A stretch of 64,000 nt of DNA from Streptomyces griseoloalbus (GTDB taxonomy: Bacteria; Actinomycetota; Actinomycetes; Streptomycetales; Streptomycetaceae), in assembly GCA_014650015.1 (NCBI GenBank), contig BMUD01000009.1, positions 62,001-126,000 on the forward strand, given 5' to 3'. How positions within the stretch are numbered: the stretch's first letter is position 1; the number at the start of each line of letters is the position of its first letter. The notes under the pieces are model-generated. The model ran no database searches, was not told the origin of the DNA, and was given only the letters and a program-made list of their open reading frames with translations. Position numbers and translations under genes: made by a program. Shown here in pieces: positions 53,465 through 61,425 of the stretch.

Positions 53465-54864
53465 CGGTACTCCAACTCTCCTGCGGAACGCAGGTGGTGC
53501 AGGGCGTACGAGCGCCAGGGGCGCCAGCTGTCGGGGATGTCCCGGCCGGGCGGGGCCACGTCGGGGTCGCCGAGGGCACGGGTGCGGATCACGGCGGTCG
53601 TACGGGCGTCCAGGCCGGGGACGGCGGCGAGCGCGTCGCGGGCGTCGTCCCGGTCGGCGCCCGGCCCGAGGCGTACGGTGCCGTCGGCGAGGGCGGCTGT
53701 GAGCGCGCCCAGGGTGCCGTCGGGCTCGGCTTCGGCGAGGACGCCGGGTTCGGGGAACAGGTGGGTGAGGCTGCCGCAGGGGGCGTCGAGCCGCTTGCCG
53801 TACCGCTGGACCAGCCGCGCGGCCTCGTCGCGGCCCGTCAGCGCGCGCACCGCCAGCTCGTCGGGGTCGGCGGCGCCCGGCGAGCGCAGTCCGGGCCGGG
53901 CGGCGACCAGCGGGGCGAGCCGGGGGTCGGCACCGAGCCGTTCGTCGACGGCGTACGGGTCGGCGTCCAGGTCGAACAGCCGCCGCAGCCGTTGTACGGC
54001 GGTGGTCAGATCGCGGGGGTCGGTGAGGTGGACCCGGGCGTCGAGCCAGCCGCCGGGGTGGGCGCCCGACCCGGGGTGCGCGGCGCCGGGGCGTTCGTCG
54101 ACGGCGGCGATGCCGGTGCCGTAGGGCAGCCGCAGGGTGCGCCGGTAGGTGCGGGTGCCCGGGGTGCCGCTCACCTCCTCGACGCCCGGGACGGCCTCGT
54201 GTTCCAGCAGGTCGAAGACGGGTCCGGCCTGGTAGGGGCCGCGGTGGGCGAGCCGCAGCGGGATGCCCGCGGTGGGGGTGGGCGTACGGCGGGCGGTGCG
54301 GCCGCCCCGGGGCGCGGCGGCGCGCAGTTCGCTGGGGGTGGCGGCGTACACGGCGCGCACGGTGTCGTTGAACTGCCGCACGCTGGCGAATCCGGCGGCG
54401 AAGGCGATCCGGGTGACCGGCAGCCCGGTGGTCTGCAGGAGCACGCGCGCGGCGTGCGCCCGCTGCGCCCGGGCGAGCGCGACGGGTCCGGCACCGAGCT
54501 CGCCGGTGAGCTGTCGCTGCACCTGGCGGGCGCTGTAGCCGAGCCGTGCGGCGAGTCCGGCGACGCCCTCGCGGTCGACGACGCCGTCGGCGATCAGCCG
54601 CATGGCCCGGCCCACGACGTCGGCCCGCACGTTCCACTCGGCGGAGCCGGGCACGGCGTCCGGGCGGCACCGCCGGCAGGCCCGGAACCCCGAGCCCTGC
54701 GCGGCGGCGGCGGTCGCGAAGAAGCGCACGTTGTGCCGCTTCGGGGTGACCGCGGGGCAGCTGGGACGGCAGTAGATCCCGGTCGTCGCCACGGCGAAGA
54801 AGAACGCCCCGTCGAACCGGCCGTCCCGGCTGCGCACCGCCTCGTACCTGCTGTCCTCATCCAT
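53461..54864 (-). CDS. Ada-type regulator fused to AlkA-like glycosylase
   Basis: A 467-residue fusion. Residues 1-70 are the Ada zinc/phosphotriester domain (YCRPSCP and FRACRRCRPD give four Cys). Residues about 75-180 are an AraC-type HTH pair (VAGLAARLGYSARQVQRQL). The rest is AlkA-like: an N-terminal domain and a HhH segment (VPGLDARTTAVIRTRALGDP). The glycosylase Asp is probably within PDVAPPGRD, but the HhH is unlike the usual GIGPWTA, so catalysis needs proof. ATG 54864 is chosen over 54918 by family start. Confidence 0.88.
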   Translation of the reverse strand: MDEDSRYEAVRSRDGRFDGAFFFAVATTGIYCRPSCPAVTPKRHNVRFFATAAAAQGSGFRACRRCRPDAVPGSAEWNVRADVVGRAMRLIADGVVDREGVAGLAARLGYSARQVQRQLTGELGAGPVALARAQRAHAARVLLQTTGLPVTRIAFAAGFASVRQFNDTVRAVYAATPSELRAAAPRGGRTARRTPTPTAGIPLRLAHRGPYQAGPVFDLLEHEAVPGVEEVSGTPGTRTYRRTLRLPYGTGIAAVDERPGAAHPGSGAHPGGWLDARVHLTDPRDLTTAVQRLRRLFDLDADPYAVDERLGADPRLAPLVAARPGLRSPGAADPDELAVRALTGRDEAARLVQRYGKRLDAPCGSLTHLFPEPGVLAEAEPDGTLGALTAALADGTVRLGPGADRDDARDALAAVPGLDARTTAVIRTRALGDPDVAPPGRDIPDSWRPWRSYALHHLRSAGELEYR

Positions 54865-54927
54865 CACACCGTCCAGTCTCCGCCACCCGGGGAGTCCCGG
54901 CTGGCGGAAATCGGACATGAAGGTGTG

Positions 54928-56019
54928 CTACTGCCAACGCCCCCGTTTGGCCTCCATCGCCGCCTTGCCGATCGCTCCCTTGCGCTTCCAGTCCTTGCGG
55001 ATCTCGGCGCGGACTCTCGCGTCGGTCTTGGCGACGATGCGCTGGTTCTCCCGCAGCAGCTTGCGGTAGCTGTCCAGGCGGCGTTCCGGCAGGGCACCGG
55101 TCTCGATGGCTTCGAGGACCGCGCAGCCCGGCTCGCTCTCGTGGGCGCAGTCGTGGAAGCGGCAGCCCTCGGCGAGCTCCTCGATCTCGGCGAACACCTG
55201 GCCGACGCCGGTGCCTGCGTCCCACAGGCCGACGCCCCGCAGTCCCGGTGTGTCGATGAGGACTCCCCCGCCGGGCAGCGCCAGCAGGTTGCGGGTGGTC
55301 GTGGTGTGCCGGCCCTTGCCGTCGACGTCACGGGTGGCCCGGACGTCCATGACGTCCTCGCCGAGGAGCGCGTTGGCCAGCGTGGACTTGCCGGCGCCCG
55401 ACTGCCCGAGCAGCACCGACGTGCCGCCGACGACGATCGCGGCGAGGACGTCGAGACCGTCCCCGTCCCGCGCGCTGACGGTGAGCACCGGCACGCCCGG
55501 CGCACTGGTCTCCACGTCCTGCACCAGGTGCGCCCGGGTCACCGCGTCCGGCACGAGGTCGGCCTTGGTGAGCACGACCACCGGCTGCGCCCCGGACTCC
55601 CAGGCCAGCGCGAGGAACCGTTCGATCCGGGCCAGGTCGAGCTCGACGGCGAGCGAGACGGCGACCACGGCGTGGTCGACGTTGGCGGCGAGGATCTGCC
55701 CCTCGGACCGCTTGGAGGAGGTGGAGCGCACGAAGGCGGTACGGCGCGGCAGATACGCGCGGACGTAGCGCGGGTTCCCGCCGGGTTCGACGGCGACCCA
55801 GTCGCCCGTGCAGACGACCCGCAGGGGGTCGTGCGGGGTGACGAAGGCGGTGTCGGCCCGCAGCGTCCCGCCTGCGGTGACGACGTCGCACTGGCCGCGG
55901 TCGACCCGGACCACGCGGCCGGGCAGCAGCCCTTCGGCGGCGTACGGGGCGAACTCGTCCGCCCAGGCGTCGTCCCAGCCGTAAGGGGCGAGCGCGGAAG
56001 AGAGGGAGGTGGAACTCAA
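54928..56019 (-). CDS. rsgA: Ribosome-assembly GTPase RsgA (YjeQ)
   Basis: A 363-residue circularly permuted GTPase. VVVLTKADL (G4) comes before GQSGAGKSTLANALLG (G1) and LIDTPGLRGVGLWD (G3). A C-terminal zinc knuckle follows, with Cys and His in CRFHDCAHESEPGC. It checks 30S subunit maturation. The best start is TTG 56019 with GAAGGG 8 bases upstream; no ATG or GTG fits the N terminus (SSTSLSSALAPYGWDDAW). A 23-codon gene lies just upstream on the same strand. Confidence 0.92.
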   Translation of the reverse strand: MSSTSLSSALAPYGWDDAWADEFAPYAAEGLLPGRVVRVDRGQCDVVTAGGTLRADTAFVTPHDPLRVVCTGDWVAVEPGGNPRYVRAYLPRRTAFVRSTSSKRSEGQILAANVDHAVVAVSLAVELDLARIERFLALAWESGAQPVVVLTKADLVPDAVTRAHLVQDVETSAPGVPVLTVSARDGDGLDVLAAIVVGGTSVLLGQSGAGKSTLANALLGEDVMDVRATRDVDGKGRHTTTTRNLLALPGGGVLIDTPGLRGVGLWDAGTGVGQVFAEIEELAEGCRFHDCAHESEPGCAVLEAIETGALPERRLDSYRKLLRENQRIVAKTDARVRAEIRKDWKRKGAIGKAAMEAKRGRWQ

Positions 56020-56083
56020 GGGGGTGACCCTTCGGAACGGGTGGCCCCGGCACCGCGCCCACGAGCACGGAAAAGGAGTGAGA

Positions 56084-56155
56084 TCAGCCGGCGGCCACGG
56101 AGGTGGACTTGACGAACTTCCGGATGCGGGCAACGCCCATCGCAACGACAGCCAT
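56084..56155 (-). CDS. 23-residue cationic peptide gene upstream of rsgA
   Basis: The frame starts MAVVAMGVARIRKFVKSTS and ends VAAG. A strong ribosome site (GGGAGGTG) sits 6 bases before ATG 56155. The peptide could form a short amphipathic cationic helix. It ends 64 bases before the rsgA TTG. Possible roles are a leader peptide controlling rsgA, or a small secreted or toxic peptide. Upstream in the leader is a GGCGGC/GCCGCC hairpin (near 56192-56206). Confidence 0.5.
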   Translation of the reverse strand: MAVVAMGVARIRKFVKSTSVAAG

Positions 56156-56470
56156 CGGTCAACACCTCCCAGATCACACACAGTCAGTAGCGGCGGCAGA
56201 GCCGCCACAGGAACGAACACAACCCTAGCCACCCCTCCCGGGGACGCACCAGCGATTTACCAGCGCCGCAGCCGTTGATCACCTTCCGGACGTCGCGCGG
56301 GGCGGGCCCCGTGGAGGGAGCGGTCCAGGAGGGGAGCGACGCCGTGATGAGTACAGCCACGGCGCGCTCGTCCCACCACCACCGAGTCGCCCCCTGACGT
56401 CACAGAAAATGCGCTGGGCCGTCCAGCGGCCGGCCGGTAGCGTGCGGCAACGATCTGTGGGGGTGGGCTG
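56156..56470. other. Divergent spacer between the small peptide gene and the HAD gene
   Basis: These 315 bases show no gene. On the minus strand TAGGGT near 56225 is a likely -10 for the peptide/rsgA unit. GTCACAGAAAA at 56399-56409 recurs at 59458-59468. The palindrome TGACGTCA overlaps it. Confidence 0.55.
56399..56409 (+). repeat. 11-bp direct repeat, left copy (GTCACAGAAAA)
   Basis: An identical copy is at 59458-59468, same orientation. The pair encloses the HAD gene, the transposase relic, the Cys/His protein and the DUF262 gene. It may mark the edges of an insertion. Confidence 0.4.
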
Positions 56471-57019
56471 GTGCGGCCGATGCTGCTGGTGGACGTGGAT
56501 GGACCACTGAATCCCTGGGCGGCGAAGCCGTACCGGCGTCCCGAGGGCTACGGGACGCACCGGCTGATGACACCGCGGTGGCAGGCGGCCGAACGCCGCC
56601 GGCTCGATGAGTGGGGCCTTCCCCACAAGGCGGTGAAGCCGCTGCGGGTCTGGCTCAACCCCGCTCACGGGCCCGCGCTCGCCGGGCTGCCCTTCGACCT
56701 GGTGTGGGCGACGACCTGGGAGGAAGAGGCCAACGCCTTCCTGGCACCGCTCCTGGGGTTGCCCTCGCTGCCGTTCATCGCGTGGCCCGATCCACGACCC
56801 GAGGCCGGGGGCGGCGTGTTCTGGAAGACGCCGGGGATCGTGGCCTGGGCTCAGGACCGCCCGTTCGCCTGGATCGACGACGACATCACGGAAGCGGACC
56901 GCGCATGGGTCCAGGCCCACCACCGCGGTCCCGCGCTCCTCCACTACGTCGATCCGAAGGCCGGACTGACAGCACACGACTTCGCGCGTCTTGCGGACTG
57001 GGCGAGCCTGATGGGCTGA
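56471..57019 (+). CDS. HAD-like protein
   Basis: A 182-residue protein. MLLVDVDGPLNPWAAKPYRR is a HAD motif I (DVDG), DLVWATTWEEEANAFL resembles motif II, and FAWIDDDITEADRAWVQ supplies the acidic motif IV. There is no membrane or signal segment. GTG 56471 has a G-rich site upstream; ATG 56480 is an alternative. Such proteins are common in Streptomyces, often near mobile DNA; the substrate is unknown. Confidence 0.75.
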   Translation: MRPMLLVDVDGPLNPWAAKPYRRPEGYGTHRLMTPRWQAAERRRLDEWGLPHKAVKPLRVWLNPAHGPALAGLPFDLVWATTWEEEANAFLAPLLGLPSLPFIAWPDPRPEAGGGVFWKTPGIVAWAQDRPFAWIDDDITEADRAWVQAHHRGPALLHYVDPKAGLTAHDFARLADWASLMG

Positions 57020-57176
57020 CAGCGGCGAGCTGCACCGGCTGGACGCCGACCCGCAGATCGTGCGCGATGGCCGCGTCCTCGTCGCCCTGGGCGAACCGCT
57101 CGGCGGCCTCCGTCCTCGACTTCTCGCCGAAGCCCCGCCGCTCGTCGGTCAGCCCGCCCGCTTGCGCATACCTCAT
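57020..57176 (-). pseudogene. IS630-type transposase N-terminal relic
   Basis: Reading from ATG 57176, MRYAQAGGLTDERRGFGEKS and then EAAERFAQGDEDAAIAHDLR match the usual N-terminal HTH of Streptomyces IS630 transposases (MRY..GGGLT.ER...R...R..AAERFA). Similarity fades after GVQPVQL, and the DDE catalytic part is absent. The relic lies directly downstream of the HAD gene stop. Confidence 0.65.
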
Positions 57177-57245
57177 GCGGTCGGCATACCGCGGGGATCA
57201 CGGCCCGAGGGCCACCACGCCGTCCCCGCGCGGTGGCCCGCGGGA

Positions 57246-57389
57246 TCAGCGCTTCTTGGTCCTCTTCTTTTGCGGCGGGGTCCAGTCGCCTCGATGCAAC
57301 TGACAGCGGGAGTAACCGATCATCGCCGGTTTCCGGCAGCGTTTGCCGGTCGTGGTATTGGTCGACCCGCACTTGACCTGCTTACCCAT
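57246..57389 (-). CDS. 47-residue Cys/His zinc-motif protein
   Basis: Starts MGKQVKCGSTNTTTGKRC and has the pattern Cys-x10-Cys-x10-Cys-x2-His, then a basic tail (PPQKKRTKKR). This fits the small motif CTATTKSGKPC...YCxxH seen in phage and defence-associated proteins. GGGAGGACGA precedes ATG 57389. The frame is open further upstream to 57476 without similarity. It lies 171 bases downstream of the DUF262 gene on the same strand, so it may be part of that unit. Confidence 0.62.
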   Translation of the reverse strand: MGKQVKCGSTNTTTGKRCRKPAMIGYSRCQLHRGDWTPPQKKRTKKR

Positions 57390-57559
57390 TCGTCCTCCCG
57401 TGTCCGGTCGACGGCGGCCCCTTTCGAACCCATCGTCACCCCACGGAGGAGCTGATCGCTCTGCTTCCTGCCGCATTCGACTGGTTCGCTCTCCTACACG
57501 CCCGAATCACGCTCTTCGCATCCTCGCGCTGATTACTGTGCACACAAGGATTTCGTCGA

Positions 57560-59398
57560 TCACAGATCATCGGTGTCGTCCGCTGCGTCGAGGCTGATCC
57601 CCAGGCCCTCGGCGCCCGACTCGTCCTCCAGGATCGGCTTGCCCATAACGTCGGAGATGCTGCGGAGCAGCGCCGCTCTGCGGGCGGTGAAAAATCCGTC
57701 GAAGTCGTCGGCGGCCATGAGTTCCGGTTGAGCCAGGTGGGAGCGGATGCGTTCGGCGACGCTCTCGCGAGGGGTCTGGGCGGTCTTGACCAGACGGCCC
57801 AGGTAGTCGGAAGGAGCTGTGCCACCGATGATCCGGTTGGTACGGGCGGTCAACGGGGTCTTATTGATGATCGAGTTGTAGTCGGCGGGGGCATATCCAG
57901 CTTTTTCGCACCACACCTTGGGAAAAATATGATGGATGTCAATGGACTCGTCGAAATACCCGGTGACCTCGGCCTTCTCTCCGGTGCGCCAGTCCAGGGC
58001 CCCCGCCTTGAGCAGAAGTGCGTAGATCCCCTTGTAGGCAGCGCTGTTGCGAGTACGGAGAGTCAACAGGCGTCCGGGGGCGAACTGAGCGGCGATGACA
58101 GTCCGGGGCTCCGCCGCATCCTCACGGATCCAGTCGACGACGTCCGGCAGATCCTGACTGAAGCGAGTCTCGGTCGAGCCGCCGTACAGCTCCCCGAACA
58201 CACCGCACCAATACCAGCGGGCGAGCTTGTGCTGGGCCCCGGCACTCTGCGCGGCATCTCCGGCCAGGGCCAGGATCGCGGCAAGCGGAATCAGCTGTGT
58301 CCCGTAAGGCAGGAACTTCGTGTCGAAGAGAAACTGCCGGTGCAGGAACTTGGCCGCCGCCTTGAACCCGTCGATGACGGATGGCGAGAAGCGTACGTAA
58401 TCCTCCAGGGCGAGGCCGAGCATATCCTTGCGCTTGCAGCCGATGCGCGGCAGTCGCTCCTCTTCCGTCCCGCGTTCGGCCTCCCGCCCGCGCCGCTCGG
58501 CCGTGGCCAGCAGAGTGACCGCCTGAAGGAAGTCCGTGTTGGAGACGTCGCGAAGGATGCGGTACTCGGGAGCCTTCCAAGCAGCCCGGCATTCTCGCTC
58601 CCAGTGATTGCGCAGATCGAACTCGTCCGCCGCGTAGGTGGCGGTCAACAGCTCGAAGACGGTCAAGGTGACACCGCCGGTGTTGACCTTCTCGAACACC
58701 TGGCACACGGCTTGGCGTGGGGTCGCCTGCCCGAGTTCGATGACTGGCACGTGGTAGCGGTCAAAGGAACGGACGAACGCCTCATTGAAGTCGCGCCACA
58801 GTCTGCGCTTGTCCTTGTCACCATCCCAGTAGTCAGTGAACTCGTAACCCCAGTCGCCTCCGTCGAAGACGGCGTGAAGCGGGAAGAGATGCGCCTGGTA
58901 CTCCCGCTCGGGAGTCGAGTAGTCCTCGACGACCTGCCCCCGGAAGTTGAGGACCCTGCGCGATTCCGGCAGAAACCTGATGGCGTCCTCGCGGTCACTG
59001 TTCTCGTCGAGAGCCTGGACCATGTCGACATAGAACCAACCCGACACCTGATGCTTGCGCAGGTCCTGAGTAACTACCGGCCCGTTCAGCTTCAAGGACT
59101 GGAACAGCGATGTCAGCCGCTGCTGCCCGTCGAGTACAAGCGTGTCGGGCTCCGGCTCGCCAGCCGGGGTGGCTCCTTCGATAGGCCGGTACTTGAACCT
59201 GACGTCCCCACCCGCCTTGAGCAACATGACGGTTCCGACGGGATAACTCAGCGAGATCGACGCGAGGAGGCTCGCGATGTTCGGATAGGGCCAGACCCAG
59301 CCCCGCTGGAACTCCGGCAACTGAGCCTTGCCGACCTCAACCTGCCGCAGGAGATCTCGCAGGGGCCGCTTGTCGATACTGAACGCTTCGTCGGGCAC
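57560..59398 (-). CDS. DUF262 protein with C-terminal HNH domain (GmrSD-type nuclease)
   Basis: A 612-residue protein. The N-terminal DUF262 domain has QLPEFQRGWVW (residues 26-36) and DGQQRLTSLF (90-99), the ParB/Srx-like NTP-binding signature. The C-terminal part has DESIDIHHIFPKVWCEKAG and YNSIINKTPLTARTNRIIGG, an HNH nuclease (DUF1524-like). This is the GmrS-GmrD fusion plan of type IV restriction enzymes against modified phage DNA. Codon use is visibly less G/C-biased than neighbours, suggesting acquisition. No methylase partner is near. Confidence 0.88.
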   Translation of the reverse strand: MPDEAFSIDKRPLRDLLRQVEVGKAQLPEFQRGWVWPYPNIASLLASISLSYPVGTVMLLKAGGDVRFKYRPIEGATPAGEPEPDTLVLDGQQRLTSLFQSLKLNGPVVTQDLRKHQVSGWFYVDMVQALDENSDREDAIRFLPESRRVLNFRGQVVEDYSTPEREYQAHLFPLHAVFDGGDWGYEFTDYWDGDKDKRRLWRDFNEAFVRSFDRYHVPVIELGQATPRQAVCQVFEKVNTGGVTLTVFELLTATYAADEFDLRNHWERECRAAWKAPEYRILRDVSNTDFLQAVTLLATAERRGREAERGTEEERLPRIGCKRKDMLGLALEDYVRFSPSVIDGFKAAAKFLHRQFLFDTKFLPYGTQLIPLAAILALAGDAAQSAGAQHKLARWYWCGVFGELYGGSTETRFSQDLPDVVDWIREDAAEPRTVIAAQFAPGRLLTLRTRNSAAYKGIYALLLKAGALDWRTGEKAEVTGYFDESIDIHHIFPKVWCEKAGYAPADYNSIINKTPLTARTNRIIGGTAPSDYLGRLVKTAQTPRESVAERIRSHLAQPELMAADDFDGFFTARRAALLRSISDVMGKPILEDESGAEGLGISLDAADDTDDL

Positions 59399-59726
59399 AT
59401 CGGCTCCTTGAGGCTGCCGGTCACCAGAGGTGGGCGCCTGAGGTCGACTTCTCTTGTGTCACAGAAAAAACTACTGGTTGCCATGACACCGGGAGCCGGA
59501 TTCGCAGAAATCTCCATCAGGGCAGGCCGGGAGCGTACATGCCTGCGGATTCGCCGACCATCTTCACCTCCGCCGAGGGAGATCCGGAGCGGTCGGCCCC
59601 TTTCCGATGCCGGCCGGGCCACAGGAGCCGTCGAACCGCAGCGCTGTCACACCAGTGACACCGCCTCCCAGCAGGTCGCCCAGAAGATCGGCTGTGTGCC
59701 GTCGCACCGCCCGGCGGACCGCCGCG
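59399..59726. other. Promoter region of the DUF262 gene
   Basis: No gene is seen in these 328 bases. A GTGTCA/TGACAC dyad with a 22-base spacer spans 59456-59489 and includes an AAAAAA stretch, the most AT-rich point nearby, fitting a regulated promoter for the DUF262 gene. The right copy of GTCACAGAAAA (59458-59468) overlaps it. Confidence 0.5.
59458..59468 (+). repeat. 11-bp direct repeat, right copy (GTCACAGAAAA)
   Basis: Identical to 56399-56409; see that entry. It also overlaps the dyad upstream of the DUF262 gene, so a regulatory explanation is possible. Confidence 0.4.
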
Positions 59727-61208
59727 TCACACCGTCGCACAGGGCCGGCCGTTGAGCGTGACGTCGTGCGGCGGGGAGTTGGTGCCGCGCCAGGACGCCA
59801 GGAAACCGAAGGCGAGCTTCCCGCCGGCGGGGACCTCTTTGTTGTACTCGGCGGCGACGACGGTGACCCGGGAGCCGTTCTGGCTCACCGAGGCGTCCCA
59901 CATCTGCCTGATCCACTGGCCGTCCCGGAAGGCGAAGCCGACGCGCCAGGAGTCGAGGGGGTCGCGTGTGGTGACGGTGACGGTGGCCTGGAAGCCGTCG
60001 GGCCACTGGTTGACCAGGTCGTAGTCGACCCGGCAGGCGGCAGGCCCGCTGTTGCCGGTGGTCTCGGGCGCGGCGGAGGAGGTGCCCTGCGGTGCGGGCT
60101 CGGGGCTCGCCGGTTCCGGCGTGCGTTCGGGCGTGGACTCGGGCGTGCGCTCGGCGGACGGCTTCGGGGAGCCGGGGGAGGCGGGTTTCGCGGAGGGCGG
60201 GGGCGGTGGGGAGGGGTCGGCCACCGGCCGGCGGTCGGCGTCGGGGCGTGCGGCGCTCCGTTCGGCCGTGTCGTCGAGCGGCATCAGGGTGACCGCGAGC
60301 GCGAGCAGGGAGACGAGGGCGGCGGCGAGCAGCGGGGCGTGCCGGGCGAGGCGTGGCCTGCCCCTGCCGTCCGTCGGGTCGCCGCTCTCGGTGTCGGGCC
60401 GGTCCGGGCGGCCGGCCCCGAGGCGTACCTCGGCGGCGCGTCGGCGGCGTTCCAGGTAGGCGAGGCCGCCCCAGCCGATCACCCCGCCGGCCAGCGCCCC
60501 GGGCAGTCCCCCGCCGTGCGGTCGCAGACAGGCGGCGGCCTCGGCGCACGGGTGGCAGGTGGCGAGGTGGCGGGCGAGGTCGGCGGGGGTGTCCGCGGCG
60601 GGTGAGCGGGTCACGGCGTCGAGGAGCCGGGCGTAGCCGCGGCACTCGGCGTCCATCGGTGAGTCGAGGTGGTTGCGGTGGCAGCGGTCCCGGAACAGGC
60701 GGCTCGCCTCGGTGAGTTCGTCGGCCGCGGTGGCGGGGTCCAGGCCGAGCCGGCGGGCCACCAGGGGCAGCGGCAGGGCCTCCGCCTCGGCCAGCCACAG
60801 CAGTTCGGCGTCCGCCGGTTGCAGATCGCGCAGTCCGCGCAGGGCGATCGGGCGCTCGAGTGGCGGGCCGGTGTAGCGGGCGGCCTGGTCGGAGCGGAGC
60901 CACAGCCGCAGGTCGGGGTCGAGCTTGTGGCCCTGCCCCGCGTCCTCCCAGGTCGCCGCCGTATGGCGAACGGCGGTCAGCAGCAGGGGTATTCGGGGGA
61001 GGCGGGACGAGCGGCGGCCGGTGCCGCGGACGGTGCCCGCCTCCGCCGCGCGGAGTTCCCGTATGCCCTGTGCGAACGCCTCGCGGGCCAGTTCCGCGGC
61101 GGCGGTGGATCCCGCCGTGCACAGATCGGCGTAGGAGAGCACCGCGTCCCAGCACTCGGAGAACAGCGCCGCCTCGGTGGCGTCCTGAGGGCTCGGCAGG
61201 TCGGGCAT
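59727..61208 (-). CDS. Membrane protein with sigma-like region, Cys/His segment and extracellular CBM2
   Basis: A 493-residue protein. Residues about 10-185 are helical and sigma-factor-like, with a region-4-like part (ELLWLAEAEALPLPLVARRL). Residues 213-229 carry His, Cys, Cys and Cys in LARHLATCHPCAEAAAC, like a zinc-finger anti-sigma motif. Residues 291-309 are one membrane helix, then a Pro/Thr/Glu linker, then a CBM2 cellulose-binding domain (about 390-493) with framing Cys residues and surface Trp. ATG 61208 has AGGAG upstream. It may sense polysaccharide outside and signal inside. Confidence 0.82.
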   Translation of the reverse strand: MPDLPSPQDATEAALFSECWDAVLSYADLCTAGSTAAAELAREAFAQGIRELRAAEAGTVRGTGRRSSRLPRIPLLLTAVRHTAATWEDAGQGHKLDPDLRLWLRSDQAARYTGPPLERPIALRGLRDLQPADAELLWLAEAEALPLPLVARRLGLDPATAADELTEASRLFRDRCHRNHLDSPMDAECRGYARLLDAVTRSPAADTPADLARHLATCHPCAEAAACLRPHGGGLPGALAGGVIGWGGLAYLERRRRAAEVRLGAGRPDRPDTESGDPTDGRGRPRLARHAPLLAAALVSLLALAVTLMPLDDTAERSAARPDADRRPVADPSPPPPPSAKPASPGSPKPSAERTPESTPERTPEPASPEPAPQGTSSAAPETTGNSGPAACRVDYDLVNQWPDGFQATVTVTTRDPLDSWRVGFAFRDGQWIRQMWDASVSQNGSRVTVVAAEYNKEVPAGGKLAFGFLASWRGTNSPPHDVTLNGRPCATV

Positions 61209-61371
61209 GACTCTCCTGCATCCACGAACGAGGTCAACTCGCCCTATTGGTGGTGGAGTTGGGGGAAACCTCGCGGCAGTGGAAGAGCTTTTCACGCGCT
61301 CGACTCACCTGACAAGCGCCGTCGTCACGTGCTGTGGCGGCGTCGCGACCCCTCGCGGGGACAATACGCAA

Positions 61372-61403
61372 GGAAGGCCGGAACGTCTCGGTTCCGGCCT
61401 TCC
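61372..61403. terminator. 12-bp terminator after the radical SAM gene
   Basis: GGAAGGCCGGAA pairs perfectly with TTCCGGCCTTCC across 8 bases, 23 bases past the radical SAM stop. Confidence 0.8.
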
Positions 61404-61425
61404 CGGTCTTCTTCGGGAGCGCTTC

